Counted from the first letter of the stretch, positions 39,558-51,394 are shown. The stretch is 64,000 nt of DNA from Macrostomum hystrix (GCA_950097015.1 CATNEN010000033.1:3084001-3148000); one strand, 5' to 3'. Numbers and translations are program-made. Notes: a model not told the origin generated them from the sequence alone.

Positions 39558-40711
39558 TGTAATAAAATGAATGTCGTAGCTGGAGCGAGAGGAATTTTAA
39601 AGCTAGCGACTATTCACTATTCACCGGGGTCGGTGTCCTACCAATCGTTTCAATAGCAGCAGGGAATCTGAAATTAAATAGCGTTAGAGTACTAGGGTAG
39701 CAAGCGAAGCGAAATAGGAAATGTCGTCCTCCGGCCCGGCGAAACTCCCAATGAAAAAGGAATAACACAGTGTGAACACAAGACTCGAATAATTTGATTA
39801 GAAGTGATTTGATCAGCTGTGACTAAGATTCCAGATACGAATAGGAATTACTTTGAATATCGTTTACTTGACTTAAAAGTTATACTGACAGAATAGATGT
39901 TCGCACAGAAATAAATTATAGCGCGCTCACAGTGAGAAGCAAGTCTGGCCTAACAATTTGGATATAACAATTTTACCTAACTGGCCTAATCCGCGCCCTA
40001 CTCTTCCCGAGAGGCTCCGGTTGTCTCTGCTTTCAGCGCTGCCCCGACAAATCCTATCGGTTGGCACTCCTTCTGCCGGACGGCGGAGTCTCCGAAGAGA
40101 GCACGTACTGACTTCGACAACCAGCGCCTATCTAGACCATCCTTGTCAGCGGCGCACTCTCAAGACGCGTAGCGCCGAAAGCTACCTAACTGAACAAGCG
40201 GAGCGTGGTCGGGCGGGGAAGGACAAAACAAGTGGACTTAATTTGCTGGCGCGTGCTTCTCACAGTGTGAGGCGAATTGCCGATAGCGATAATTTGCACG
40301 TGCTTCTCACAGTGTGAGGTGGATTGCAGAAAAAGATAATTTTGGACTACAAAAACACGCTTCGTTATATAGAGTCATTTCAACCCCAAACTAGGTCGAT
40401 CGGCGAGGTGGATGCCTGGCTGTAGCTTGAGCCAAGGTGACAAATCACAGTAGACTTGCGACCGCCGTTCTGAGCCCCGGGGTTGCTTCTTGCCGAGGGT
40501 AGACAGGTAGTGAGGCCAGGTCGCTCGCTGATTGGCCGGGACCGTAGCCCAGGGGTAGCGCTCGCGGGGTGGTGGGCGTCCGTTCCCCCAGCTGGTCCGG
40601 CCCGGCTTGGCGTGGGTGACTCTTAGCAAAAAACACACGCGTCTAAAAATAGATAATTAAGCACTGAAAAATAACACGGGGAGATAGAAGTACAAACAAG
40701 CTCACACTACA
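39558..40711. mobile_element. Solo LTR-like insertion, 1154 bp, 4-bp target duplication
   Basis: The paralogous segment runs uninterrupted from ATGTCGCAGTATGTG to CCGTAGCAGTCCGG elsewhere. Here it is split by a GC-richer block that starts TGTAATAAAA and ends CACACTACA, flanked by CGTG at 39554-39557 and 40712-40715. TG...CA ends, a short terminal match (TGTA/TACA) and no long ORF suggest a solo LTR. Orientation not determined. It contains local CTTCTCACAGTGTGAGG repeats. Confidence 0.6.
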
Positions 40712-40715
40712 CGTG

Positions 40716-41240
40716 AACCAGCACCGTAGCAGTCCGGTGTAACAATGCTGTCTTCCACAAGAGCCTTCTTACCTTTTTACCACTACCACAATATACACAG
40801 ATCTCAAGTAGTCAACGATCATAGTCGTTTTGACTTAAGAATACGTATGTACTTTTGCGAAAAAAAATTTGGCAGTGCGCAAATACTAATTATAGATGAA
40901 ATGTCTGGCTATATTCGCGAAAATACCATAGATATAGCCACGCTACTTAAAGAACTTTTTCAAAAATACTGCATACAATATGAATTATATGCGGCCGTTT
41001 TTTGTGTCTATGGCCAAAAACGTCTGACAGTATTTTCGAAAGAAAAAATGTGGATACGAAGAAAAAAAATCGCGAAAAAATCGAGCTGTACCAAGCAGAT
41101 ATGTCTATGTTAAAATAAGCACGATTTTATGTACTACATACCCATACCCAGTTTGCATGTTTTAATTGTCCATCTTGGCATATCTAGCAAGACGTGAGCG
41201 TATAATAATTTATTAGTCGTTTGTACTTTACTTTTTCAAA
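40716..41240 (+). repeat. I segment, copy 4
   Basis: Resumes after the solo LTR. The open frame 40745-41113 runs into a frameshift after the KEK run and is not conserved. Confidence 0.55.
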
Positions 41241-41621
41241 CTAATCCGTTTTTATTAATGTTTTTTACATGAACAACTTCGTATAAACTTAACTTTCTTT
41301 ATCTTGGCAGAAGCGTATAATAATTTATTTGTCATTTTTTATTTACTTTTTTCATTTCTCCGAGTTCTCCGTCATTATTCTTATTTTATTTTATTAACTT
41401 AAATTGATATTATATATCAGACTGATCGATTACTATTACGTCGGTCTTCTAGTAAGTCTCAACGCCAATGTACACCACATTACCAGCAGTCAGTTCATAT
41501 TATTATAATGATAAAATAAATAACCAAGATAAGAAGTTATGTATTATGAAAACTATAACGAACAAGATGTTTTTTTATTATTTTATTATTTTATTTTTTT
41601 AATGCTTGAGAGCACAAACAC
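41241..41621. other. AT-rich spacer
   Basis: No gene. A second GACTGATCGATTAC block near 41420. Confidence 0.4.
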
Positions 41622-41774
41622 TGCTCATAGCACGCCCGGATCAAATGTCACTAGTTGCACAAAAACGGCTCATAGCACGCCCGGATCAAATGTCACTAGT
41701 TGCACAAAAACTGCTCATAGCACGCCCGGATCAAATGTCACTAGTTGCACAAAAACTGCTCATAGCACGCCCGG
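41622..41774. repeat. 45-bp tandem repeat that contains the F micro-exon
   Basis: Three full units (41622, 41667 and 41712) and a partial fourth. Each holds TGCTCATAGCACGCCCGG, whose reverse strand encodes PGVL plus stop. The fourth is the actual F6 terminal exon. Confidence 0.8.
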
Positions 41775-41969
41775 CTGCGGGATGAAAGATGGGTTTTAGG
41801 TTTCATTTAGTTTGTTAGCTCAGATGTTACCAGATGTGTTATTAAATATTCGAATGAAAATAATAATCGAAATCTACTACTCACATAGGGGTCCAAGCCC
41901 GCAGCTATGCGGCGGGCCCTGGCCATGCGGAGCATGGCCGCTTTGACCCGCCGCATAGATGCAGCGAGA
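41760..41969 (-). pseudogene. F6: 3' half of an F gene
   Basis: The terminal exon 41760-41774 (PGVL), intron and exon 1 remnant up to 41969 are preserved. The sequence then switches into the G/H intergenic region (about 41970), so the N-terminal half, E and G are gone. Confidence 0.7.
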
Positions 41970-42039
41970 ATTAATTTGGACAATTAATTAAGCAAATTAA
42001 ACAAGTTAAGCATTTTGAATACTACCCCATTGTCTCGCC

Positions 42040-42639
42040 ATGCCTGCATCACCATCATCATCAGCGCCAACTCTAAACGATGCGGAAACATCCAACTGTC
42101 TCGACGAGGACGTTGGGCTGAACGAAGAGCCAGGCTATGATGATTACGGGTATAATGAAACATACAATTCATCATATGGTTTTGTATTCGGCCTGGCAGA
42201 TGACCATATGTTATACGCCGTAGCTGAAGAGGTCGAAGCGGCGATGGCAGTCAATTGCTTAGACCCAGCTGACGACGAGCTTTTGTATGCCGCAGCTGAA
42301 GAGGCAGAGGCGTCAGCAGCAGCAGCAGCAGCAGCAGCGATGGCAGCCAGTAGCTGTTTATTTGACCCAGCTGACGACGACCTTTTGTATGCCGCAGTTG
42401 AAGAGGCAGAGGCGTCAGCAACAGCAGCAGCAGCGATGGCAGCCAGTAGCTGTTTATTTGACCCAGCTGACGACGACCTATTGTATGCCGCAGCTGAAGA
42501 GGTAGAGGCGTCAACAGCATTAGCAGCGATGGCAGCCAGTAGCTGCTTATTTGACCCAGCTGACGACTGTCTATTGTATGCCGCAGCTGAAGAGGCGGAG
42601 GCGTCAGCAGCAGTAGCGATTGCAATTGAGGAGGCATAA
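42040..42639 (+). CDS. H3: acidic tandem-repeat protein, 199 aa
   Basis: Five ADD-x-LLY/MLY units, with expanded GCA (Ala) runs and a different C-terminus (AVAIAIEEA). The start follows the conserved CCATTGTCTCGCC leader, although its G partner is deleted. Confidence 0.75.
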   Translation: MPASPSSSAPTLNDAETSNCLDEDVGLNEEPGYDDYGYNETYNSSYGFVFGLADDHMLYAVAEEVEAAMAVNCLDPADDELLYAAAEEAEASAAAAAAAAMAASSCLFDPADDDLLYAAVEEAEASATAAAAMAASSCLFDPADDDLLYAAAEEVEASTALAAMAASSCLFDPADDCLLYAAAEEAEASAAVAIAIEEA

Positions 42640-43336
42640 GATTGAAATGATAGTATATAAATACATTCACTATGATTAATTACAGTTATTTTATAAAGCT
42701 TCTGATTATCAATACTATTTGATATGTACATATTGGTGCTGTGTTGTAAATGATTGAAAATACACTAATCTTTTCGCAAAAATACCATCACCAACAATCA
42801 TCAGCACTACGTTAAGCATTCTTGTTTGTATTTTAGTACTCGAAGTACTTTCACACAAATACAGCATTTTGTATTCGTTTTAGAACACGTTTTTTGCGCA
42901 AAAATATATTCGTCATCGTATCGTTAGTATTCTGGCTAAAACTGCCATTATTTTTCACTCATAAGTATTCAATATAGTACACAGTATATAGTATTTTCGA
43001 GAAAAAAATACATTCATGACTCTTGGCAATTTGCAGAAATACTATAAATGTGTCTATGGTAAAAAAGGTACTAGACACTTCGTCTAAGAATGCGCATGCA
43101 CTTTCGCGAAAATACCATAAGATGTGGCCACGTTACTTCAAGAACTTTTGCAAAAATACTGCCCTTTCTTTCGTTTAAGAACTTATCAGTCTTTTCGCGA
43201 AAATACTGTATATTTACTTTCCATTTAGAAGGCGTTATATTTTTAGCGTAAATACCTTCAATGAATATTATTCATCAATACTTTGACACGTTGGATATGC
43301 ATTCGATTGAATGCTTAATACTATATATAGAAGTTG
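42640..43336. other. H3 3' flank with scattered palindromes
   Basis: Diverged version of the H1 flank. Two palindrome units at about 43104-43205 are all that remains of an array. No gene. Confidence 0.5.
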
Positions 43337-43740
43337 CATAGACCCATGCAGTTGACGACGAGCTTCTGTATGCCGCAGCTAAAGAGACAGGCGTCACGTC
43401 AGAACGTAAAATACAGATTATATATGTAAAATAATACAATCACTATATGATTCATTATGCAGTTATTTTATAAAGCTACTGATTATCATAACTATTTGAT
43501 ATACATATTTGTGTTGTGTTGTAAATGATTGAAAATACAGTAATGTTTTCGCGAAAATCAATCATCAATAATAATCAACGTACTATGTTAAAGCATTCTT
43601 GTTTGTATTTTTATGTCTGCAAACGCTCAATACATTTTATTGTATATCAAGTGACTCAAATTATTAGCAAGAAAGTCAGTTTTTTTTAAAGAGAAGTAGC
43701 TTACCTACTTCACAACAGTAATCAAGCTAAAACCAGTCAG
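43337..43740. pseudogene. Relics of an H repeat unit and a J trailer
   Basis: GACCCATGCAGTTGACGACGAGC with TTCTGTATGCCGCAGCT (from 43345) is an H unit. GAAGTAGCTTACCTACTTCACAACAGTA near 43693 matches the J trailer (17045 region) in part. The whole block is repeated at 44853-45300. Confidence 0.55.
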
Positions 43741-43885
43741 TTCATATTGTTTTAATGATAAAATAAATAACGAAGATAAGAAGTTGTGTACTATTACCGA
43801 TTAAACAAATAACAAACACTAAATTGTTTTTATATTTTATTTATTTATATTTTAAAACGGATGACCGGTGCAGAGCAATGCTGAC

Positions 43886-43981
43886 TGCTCACATTGCCCT
43901 CAGGCCGCACGTTAGCCAGCTGAAAGCTTTCAGAAAAAAGCTGAAATCTGACTAACGTGCGGCCTAACGGCAATGTGAGCA
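43886..43981. repeat. Conserved hairpin, copy d
   Basis: TGCTCACATTGCC (43886-43898) pairs with GGCAATGTGAGCA (43969-43981). The inner AGGCCGCACGTTAG / CTAACGTGCGGCCT stem is also intact, with a small internal mismatch. Confidence 0.85.
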
Positions 43982-44852
43982 TTAGCCAGCTGATATCTTA
44001 GCAGCTTCCGTTGAAGGACGCGAAAATACATTCTACTGTTCAACCAGTATGTGACATGTCGCAGTATGTGAACCACGGAACCGTCACACCGAATCACTAT
44101 ACACTACAATACCGTAGCAGTCCGGTGTGACGATGCTGTCTTCCATAAGAGCCTTCTTACCTTTTTACCACTGCCACATTATGCACAGATCTCAAGTAGT
44201 CAACGATCATAGTCGTTTTCACTTAAGAATACCTAACTTTCGCGAAAAAAAATTTGGCACAGCGCAAATAATAATAGATGAAATGTCTGGCTATTTCGCA
44301 AAAATACTATTTCGCAAACATACTTTCTTAAAAAGTATGTTTCATTGAAACATCAAGTTATCAGCGCCGCTATAGTCTATGGTAACCAGCTTGTCTTATA
44401 TTTTTATGTCTGTATGCAATTCATTCATGACTTTCGCAATTAGCAGAATTTTACTAAATGTGTCTATTTTAAAAAAAGTACTGAAGCACTTAGTCTGAGA
44501 TTACGTATAGGCATTCGCGAAAATACCATAGATATAGCCACGCTACTTAAAGAACTTTTGCAAAAATACTGCCTACAATATGAATTATTTCCAGTCTTTT
44601 TTGTGTCTATGGCCAAAAACTAATAATAATTTATTAGTCGTTTGTACTTCAAGAAGTTTTGAAAAAATACTGCCATTACCTTCGTTTAAGAACATATCAA
44701 TCTTTTCGCAGAAATATGAAATTTACTTTCCATTTAGAATACGTTATATTTTTTTTGCGAAAATACCTTCATGAATATTATTCATCAATACTTTGACACT
44801 TTGGATATACATTCGATTGAATGCGTAATACTATATATAGAAATTGCATAGA
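43982..44852 (+). repeat. I segment, copy 5, internally rearranged
   Basis: The CGCGAAAATAC / GCAAAAATAC pairs occur three times with deletions between them, plus a hairpin near 44321-44344 (AAACATACTTTCTT / AAAAAGTATGTTT). No sustained frame. Confidence 0.6.
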
Positions 44853-45300
44853 CCCATGCAGTTGACGACGAGCTTCTGTATGCCGCAGCTGAAGAGACAG
44901 AGGCGTCATAACGTCAGAATTTAAAATACAGATTATATATGTAAAATAATACAATCACTATATGATTCATTATGCAGTTATTTTATAAAGCTACTGATTA
45001 TCATAACTATTTGATATACATATTTGTGTTGTGTTGTAAATGATTGAAAATACAGTCGTCTTTTCGCGAAAATACAATCATCGACAATAATCAACGACGT
45101 ACTATGTTAAAGCATTCTTGTTTGTATTTTTATGTCTGAAAACGTTCAATACATTTTATTGTATATCAAGCGACTCAAATTAGCAAGAAAGCCAGATTTT
45201 TTTAAAAGAGAAGTAGCTTACCTACTTCACAACAGTAATCAAGCTAAAAGCTAAAAAACTCGCTTATATTTTTAAATTTCTTAAAATTTTCATACATAAT
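44853..45300. pseudogene. Second copy of the H-unit / J-trailer relic block
   Basis: Near-duplicate of 43337-43740, including GCATTCTTGTTTGTATTTTTATG and the ACCTACTTCACAACAGTAATC segment. Confidence 0.55.
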
Positions 45301-45609
45301 GGATTACTAAGAAAAGAGGTCAGATGAGAAATAGGATCTGATGAGAACTGGAATCATTAAGAAAAAGAAAGGAGATTAGAAATTGATCCATTGATCAATT
45401 AGCCATTGATATTAGCTATCAATTATGAACTTTCAAAATGGGATCAAATTTGAAATAGACTTTTATGTAAAATGTAATATGTAAGATTCAAAATAAGATT
45501 TGACAATGTGAATGAGGCAAATAAGAAAAGAGAAGTCTGCTGAGGAGTGTGACTAGAAAAGAGAGGGGGTCGGGGAATTTAGTATGATAATATATATCAT
45601 ATATCATAG
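45301..45609. other. Purine-rich sequence unique in the window
   Basis: GA-rich (AAGAAAAGAGGTCAGATGAG, GAGAAATAGGATCTGATGAG). No copy elsewhere and no ORF. It sits where the 3' end of the G gene should be, so it is either an insertion or deletion scar. Confidence 0.5.
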
Positions 45610-46089
45610 CTATATATAGCCAGTTTTAGCTTTATTAAAAGCGTCAAACCAACGGTCGAAGGATGTAGCTCCACGATTGGCATCGCCGCGCTCTCTTTCA
45701 GTGCCAGTGCCGCCCTTGTCATTGCTATTACTACTGCTTATAATTGGTGACTGTATATCGGTCACTTGCGCATGCTGCGGCAGTTGCAATTGGCCGGCTA
45801 AATCACGTGTCGGATTGGCGTTCACAATAGAAAATCTCTGATTGTAAATGCGCACGACACCTGGACGATGCCATACGTACTGAACACGTTGACGTGAAGG
45901 CAGAATAGCAAAATCGGAGTCTGAACTACTATCCGAGCTGTGCCTTCGTCGACGTCGCTCAGTGCCAATCACGACATCCGTGCTGCTACTGACGGTAGGG
46001 CACGAGATCGGTTTGTCGTTGCCAGAGTTATGATCCTCTCTGTCGATATCTCGATCTCCGCCATTGTGCCGCCCACCCTGGGATGACAT
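45610..46089 (-). CDS. G3: G protein with a replaced C-terminus, 159 aa
   Basis: Matches G1 and G4 through GTGTERERGDANRGA, then continues with a different 20-residue end (SFDRWFDAFNKAKTGYI-like) read from the neighbouring unique DNA. The core block FAILPSRQRVQYVWHRPGV is intact. Confidence 0.65.
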   Translation of the reverse strand: MSSQGGRHNGGDRDIDREDHNSGNDKPISCPTVSSSTDVVIGTERRRRRHSSDSSSDSDFAILPSRQRVQYVWHRPGVVRIYNQRFSIVNANPTRDLAGQLQLPQHAQVTDIQSPIISSSNSNDKGGTGTERERGDANRGATSFDRWFDAFNKAKTGYI

Positions 46090-46324
46090 GTTGTAGTTTT
46101 TTTATTGGAAACAATAATTTATCATCTAAAATGTGTAAATAAGTTACGCAACTTAACTGAGTAAAGAAAATAACTAAAAAACCCGACTGCTAGTCTATGG
46201 TAACCAGCTTGCTGATAATCTTATGTTATTAAGAATATGCAATCAATGCAGTTTAAACTTTGGACAATTAATTTAGTAAATTAAACAAGTTAAGCATTTT
46301 AAATACTACCCACATTGTCTCGCC
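46090..46324. promoter_or_regulatory. Bidirectional G3/H4 intergenic region
   Basis: 235 bp, conserved with the other G/H spacers. Confidence 0.5.
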
Positions 46325-46825
46325 ATGCCTGCATCACCATTATCATCAGCGCCAACTCTAAACGATGCGGAAACATCCAACTGTCACGACGAGGACGTTG
46401 GGCTGAACGAAGAGCCAGGCTATGATGACTACGGGTATGATGAAACATACCATTCATCATATAGTTTTGTATTCGGCTTGGCAGATGACCATATGTTATA
46501 CGCCGTAGCTGAAGAGGTCGAAGCGGCGATGGCAGTCAATTGCTTAGACCCAGCTGACGACGAGCTTTTGTATGCCGCAGCTGAACAGGTGGAGGCGTCA
46601 GCAGCAGCAGAAGCGATGGCAGCCAGTAGCTGTTTATTTGACCCAGCTGACGACTGCCTATTGTATGCCGCAGCTGAAGAGGCGGAGGCGTCAGCAGCAG
46701 CAGCAGCGATGGCAGCCAGTAGCTGCTTATTTGACCCAGCTGACGACTGCCTATTGTATGCCGCAGCTGAAGAGGCGGAGGCGTCAGCAGCAGCAGCGAT
46801 GGCAGTTGAGGAGGCAAAAGTTTGA
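46325..46825 (+). CDS. H4: acidic tandem-repeat protein, 166 aa
   Basis: Four ADD-x-LLY/MLY units, the last two both of the ADDCLLY type. The C-terminus AMAVEEAKV resembles H3. Confidence 0.75.
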   Translation: MPASPLSSAPTLNDAETSNCHDEDVGLNEEPGYDDYGYDETYHSSYSFVFGLADDHMLYAVAEEVEAAMAVNCLDPADDELLYAAAEQVEASAAAEAMAASSCLFDPADDCLLYAAAEEAEASAAAAAMAASSCLFDPADDCLLYAAAEEAEASAAAAMAVEEAKV

Positions 46826-47280
46826 AATGATATTATAAAATAATACATTCACTATGATTCATAACATTTATTTTATAAAGCCTGTGATTATCGTAACTAT
46901 TTGATATACATATTGGTGTTGTTTTTTTGTAAGTGATTGAAAATACACTAATATTTTCGCGAAAATACCATCACCAACAATCATCAGCACTACGTTAAGC
47001 ATTCTTGTTTGTATTTTAGTACTCAAAGCACTTTCGCACAAATACAGCAGTTTGTATTTGTTTAAGAACACGTTTTTTCGCAAAAATATATTCACCATCG
47101 TATCGTTAGTATTTTTGCAAAAACTGCCATTATTTTTCATTCACAAGTATTCAATACAATAGACAGTATTTAGTCTTTTCGCGAAAAAATCCACTCATGA
47201 CTCTTGGCAATTTGCAGAAATACTAAATGTGTCTATGGTTATAAAGGTACAAGATACTTCGTCTAATAATATGCATGTAT
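46826..47280. other. H4 3' flank
   Basis: Homologous to 15864-16326. No gene. Confidence 0.5.
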
Positions 47281-47490
47281 TTTCGCGAAAATACAGCATA
47301 ATTGATGTAGCCATGCACACTACTTCAAGAACTTTTGCAAAAATACCGCCAACTACCTTTGTTTAATAGCATATCAGTATTTTCGCGAAAATACCATAAG
47401 ATGTAGCCATGCACACTACTTTAAGAAGTTTTGCAAAAATACTGCCCTTACCTTTGTTTAGAGCATATCAGTATTTTCGCGAAAATACTA
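47281..47490. repeat. Palindrome array 6 (short)
   Basis: Three units with CGCGAAAATAC cores near 47283, 47382 and 47474. Here the array separates H4 from an A gene instead of a J gene. Confidence 0.85.
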
Positions 47491-47686
47491 TATATGGAAA
47501 TAGCTTAGACCCAGTTGACGATGTCTGTCTATGTCTATGTGTCTGACTGCTGCTCTGTACAGGATATGAGCAGTGCTTGGTAAATATATGCGCGCGCGCA
47601 CGCAAATCGATAATTAAAAGTCAGCCACAACGATCACTCTGTCGATTATTCAGCAAGCTAGCCAGCGATCTACAATACAAGCTGCA
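47491..47686 (+). promoter_or_regulatory. Conserved upstream region of A5
   Basis: As before A1, again opening with an H-unit-like CTTAGACCCAGTTGACGA. Confidence 0.4.
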
Positions 47687-49121
47687 ATGGAAAACGATAA
47701 CGGACTCCGCTTCTGCCATTTCTGCGGCCAGCAAATCAGCGCCAATATGATGCGAAGACATTTTATAGAGGCGCATAAAGCTGTCCATGCCGAGTTTGAC
47801 TGGACAGTCCTACCTGTTGGTCAAAAGGCCATCGCTATTCGCGTCTGTTAAGGAGCGTGGAAGTGCCGTCTGGAAGATGCTGCAACTACAGCGGGCTGGT
47901 GTAGATGTCGCTGCCGGTGGACGTGTGCTAGCGTGTCCGCATTGCAACAAAATAACATCTAACATGTTGCATCATTAATATAGATGTAAGCGGAATCCGC
48001 AGCGTCGCGTCGGTGGCCAACCAGCTCAGCCAGTGGCAGTGGCGGGAGCAGCGGCAATGGGCGAAGTGGTCCAGCTTGAACAACTGGATCCACTACCAGC
48101 TGTGGTCGGCGAGATTGTCGACTACATGCACGAGCGCTACATTGCCCGTCGACTGCCAGCAGCAGAGCAGCCAGTAGCAGAGCAGCCAGCAGCAGAGCAG
48201 TCAGCAGCAGAGCAGCCAGCAGAAACTATCATCATAGAAGATAGCGCAGATGAATCAGGCATCATCTATGCAACAAGTTATGACGAGCCTGCTGAACATG
48301 TGAGCCAAGCGGACAGCGTGTCAATTGGATCAGTACGGCATCCAATTTGTTCATCTACTCCGCTTAATCACAATGCGATTGAAGCAGCAGCAGAAACAAT
48401 CCAATCGGATCACTCGCCAGTACCATCGCCATCAATGCAAATGTAGCAAATTGAGCCAATCGGATCACCAGCGATGCCTATGTTGCCGATTCCAACTGTC
48501 GAGGTGCCGTATTTCGTTCCGGTGCCGCTACCTGTTTTTATTCCTGTCTGTGCGCCAAGAGTAACAACAGCGACAGTTGGTGTCAGTGCACAAAACAGTG
48601 TGACCGATGTTTCAATCGAAGCCAATGTCAGCACGCAGTCAGTGTGTATTGGTACATCATCCGGTCACGGTGATGACATTGAAATGGCGCAGATTCTGCT
48701 CGACTTGATGCAACCTGCCGCTATGCAAGTTCTGTCTACCAATACGGATTGTGTTGCTGCTGCTGCTCGATCAGATTTCGCTGCCAATTCCGAAGCAAGT
48801 CACATCGATGATATGTTTGATGTCGCAATGGAGATCATCATTGCTGATGTCAACAACGTTTCGGATGAACGGCTATCCGGTGTGACATTGCCGCAAGGAG
48901 ATGCCGATGCCGCAGCAGAATTGATTCTGACCGCCGACCTTGACGACGATGTCGCAATGTCAATAAGTGATGTGCAGTCATTGCAATCTACTATACCTGC
49001 GACTGATGCTTTGCATGCATCTAGACGCTCGTATTGTATATGCACACACAATATATTGACTACGACAGTGTCAAGACACGGCCGATTGATCAAGGCGCGA
49101 CAATGTCTGTGCGGCAATTGA
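47687..49121 (+). pseudogene. A5: A copy with three lesions
   Basis: The ATG and first zinc pair are present. The lesions are an extra A near 47825 (frameshift), CAA to TAA at 47976-47978 inside the second zinc motif, and TTG to TAG at 48444-48446. Only about four AAEQP units. The C-terminal 215 codons are open. Confidence 0.8.
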
Positions 49122-49640
49122 TTTCGTTCAATTCAATTGGCTCGGCGTGCAACTCAGATTGGGCTGCTTTGTCTGTCTACTGGCTGGCTGGCTGGCTGGC
49201 TGGCTGAATAATCGACTGACTCACTTATAATAAATTCAGACTGAACTTGATTTAATCGATTGATTTAATATACGTTGATATAAGAATAAACTAAAAAATA
49301 TAAACTTTTACGTGATTTGATTCTAAGCGATACGATTCCGCTACTGTCTATTCTTATTACATCAATTTTAGTTTTAAGTCCACTTCAATATTATCAGGTT
49401 TTGCGCAATATAAATACAAACATAATATCTCAGACTGATCGATTACGATTACGTCGGTCTTGTAATAAGTCTCAACGCCAATGTGCACCGCATAACCGCC
49501 AGTCAGTTCAGTTCATATTATTTTAATGATAGAATAAACAAGATAAGAAGTTGTGTACTGTTAACGAATAAACAAATAACAAACACTAAATTATTTATTT
49601 TTTTATTTTTTTATTATTTTAAAACGGATGACCGGGTGCA
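49122..49640. other. A5 trailer and pre-hairpin block
   Basis: As after the other A copies. No gene. Confidence 0.5.
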
Positions 49641-50100
49641 GATCGCGGCGGTCTTCAAAGGAAGCTGCTTCGATTTCAGCTGGCTAACGTGCGGCCTGAG
49701 GGCAATGTGTGCATTAGCCAACTTGAACTACTTTCAAATAAGTAATAATAATTTTAGTAATGCTCAAAATTACTCCACAGCCACTTAGTCTGAGAACACG
49801 TATCTGCATTCGCGAAAATACCACATAAGATATAGCCACGCTATTTAAAGAACTTTTGCAAAAATACTGCATACAATATGAATTATATGCAGTCGTTTTT
49901 TTGTCTATGGCCAAAAACATCTGACTGTATTTTCGAAAGAAAAATTTGGATGCGAAGAACATAAAAAATAGCGAGAAATCGAACTGTACCAAGCAGATAT
50001 GTCTTTGGTAAAATACGCACAATTTAATGCACTACATACCTATAGTCTGCACGTTTTAATAGTGCATCTTGTAATATCTTATAGCGATACGAAAGTGTAT
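49641..50100 (+). repeat. I segment, copy 6, hairpin half lost
   Basis: Only the right half of the hairpin remains (CTAACGTGCGGCCTGAGGGC near 49685). The I frame is broken by a TAG at 49969. Confidence 0.55.
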
Positions 50101-50505
50101 AATAATTTATTTGTCGTTTTTACTTTACTTTTTCAAACTTATCTAACTAACTTATATGGCTGAATAATGTACGATAATAGTTATATTATCGCACGCCTAC
50201 AATTTCATATAATAAACGAAATCCAAGCTAAGAAAAAACTATACATTTAACAGTAACTTATTTAATTATATTTAATTATTTATATTTAATCAATAGGGTT
50301 CTTGTTCGCTTTCTCTTAGGAATAATTCTTTATGGCGAGGGAAACACTAACGCAGACAGATAATGACATAGATTTTATAATTCGGAATAATGAGCGGTTT
50401 TTTTGTTTTTGTTATTGTTTTGTCTTTAACCAAACAGTTTGAATTCGGAGCTTCATTTTTTCTGATCCTCGGTCCACAGCGAATCGGTCTATTGGTATGT
50501 GCTGA
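50101..50505. other. AT-rich spacer
   Basis: No gene recognised. Confidence 0.4.
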
Positions 50506-50880
50506 TCATAGTACACCGGGCTGCGGGATGAAAGATGGGTTTTAGGTTTCATTTAGTTGTTAGCTCGGGTTCAGATATGTCAATAAAGATTCAAATGAAA
50601 ATAAAAGTCAAAAGTTACTACTGACATAAGGGTCTAGGCCAGCAGCTATGCGGCGGGCCCTGGCCATGCGAAGCATGGCCGCCTTAACCCGCCGTATAGC
50701 TGCGGCCATGGACGCATCCGCCTTACGTCCTCCTCGCGTCCATGACTCCGACGCCGCCACTGCTGTCGCTGCCTCACTGGCTTCGTCTAGGGCCTCTTCC
50801 AGCTCATTGGCGGCGGAGGCCATTACGAATGCCCTAAATGAAGCAGGAAAAAGATGAAATCCGTTGCTGCTGCTTGACAT
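50506..50880 (-). CDS. F4: Ala/Arg-rich helical protein with PGVL micro-exon, 89 aa
   Basis: Exon 1 is 50626-50880, the intron 50521-50625, and exon 2 50506-50520 (PGVL). The donor is GTCAGT instead of GTGAGT, which is weaker, so splicing may be less efficient. Its partner E4 is destroyed by a retrotransposon. Confidence 0.65.
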
Positions 50881-51176
50881 TTAGAATTTTGACTGCTGTT
50901 GCTGTTGCTGCTGTGGCGTTGGTTGTGGGCAGATTTCTTGGCCGATAAGATATTTCTTGTTCTTATTTCCCAGACCGGCCTGTATTCATTTGACTTGTCT
51001 GTGGACTGACTCACCTGTGTTTGCTAAAGTATACTCTATGGGGACTTTGATTAAAGTTGAAAATATTTTTAAATTAACTATTTTTTTAGCTTTATGCTGG
51101 CTTGATTTACTAATGCTGGCTTGATTTACTAACTGACTGAACATGTCGTTCATTGCCCATCAGATGCAGTTAGTGC

Positions 51177-51394
51177 TGTAAGAGCCGGCGAAATTTAGAT
51201 TGTCAGAAAGTACGCACGAGTTTATTTGGCATAACGATTCAATATATACGAGCAGGGCAGTGATGAGCACGATGAATAATAAAATAGGCTAAAGCCAGCC
51301 CCACCCCCAAGCGGGTGAAAGGCCGACGCCATGTACATTTAGACCAATCAGACAAGACGAGCCAACGCACAACACACCATGCAGGAACCCCACA
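51177..51394 (-). repeat. 3' LTR of the Ty3/Gypsy element (218 bp)
   Basis: Ends TGTAAGAG and ACCCCACA on the plus strand. Carries an additional TTCAATA 7-mer relative to the 5' LTR. Confidence 0.95.

Noticed and set aside
40545-40620. tRNA-like TAGCCCAGGGGTAGCG A-box
   Set aside because: No convincing B-box or acceptor stem. It lies inside the LTR-like insertion 39558-40711.
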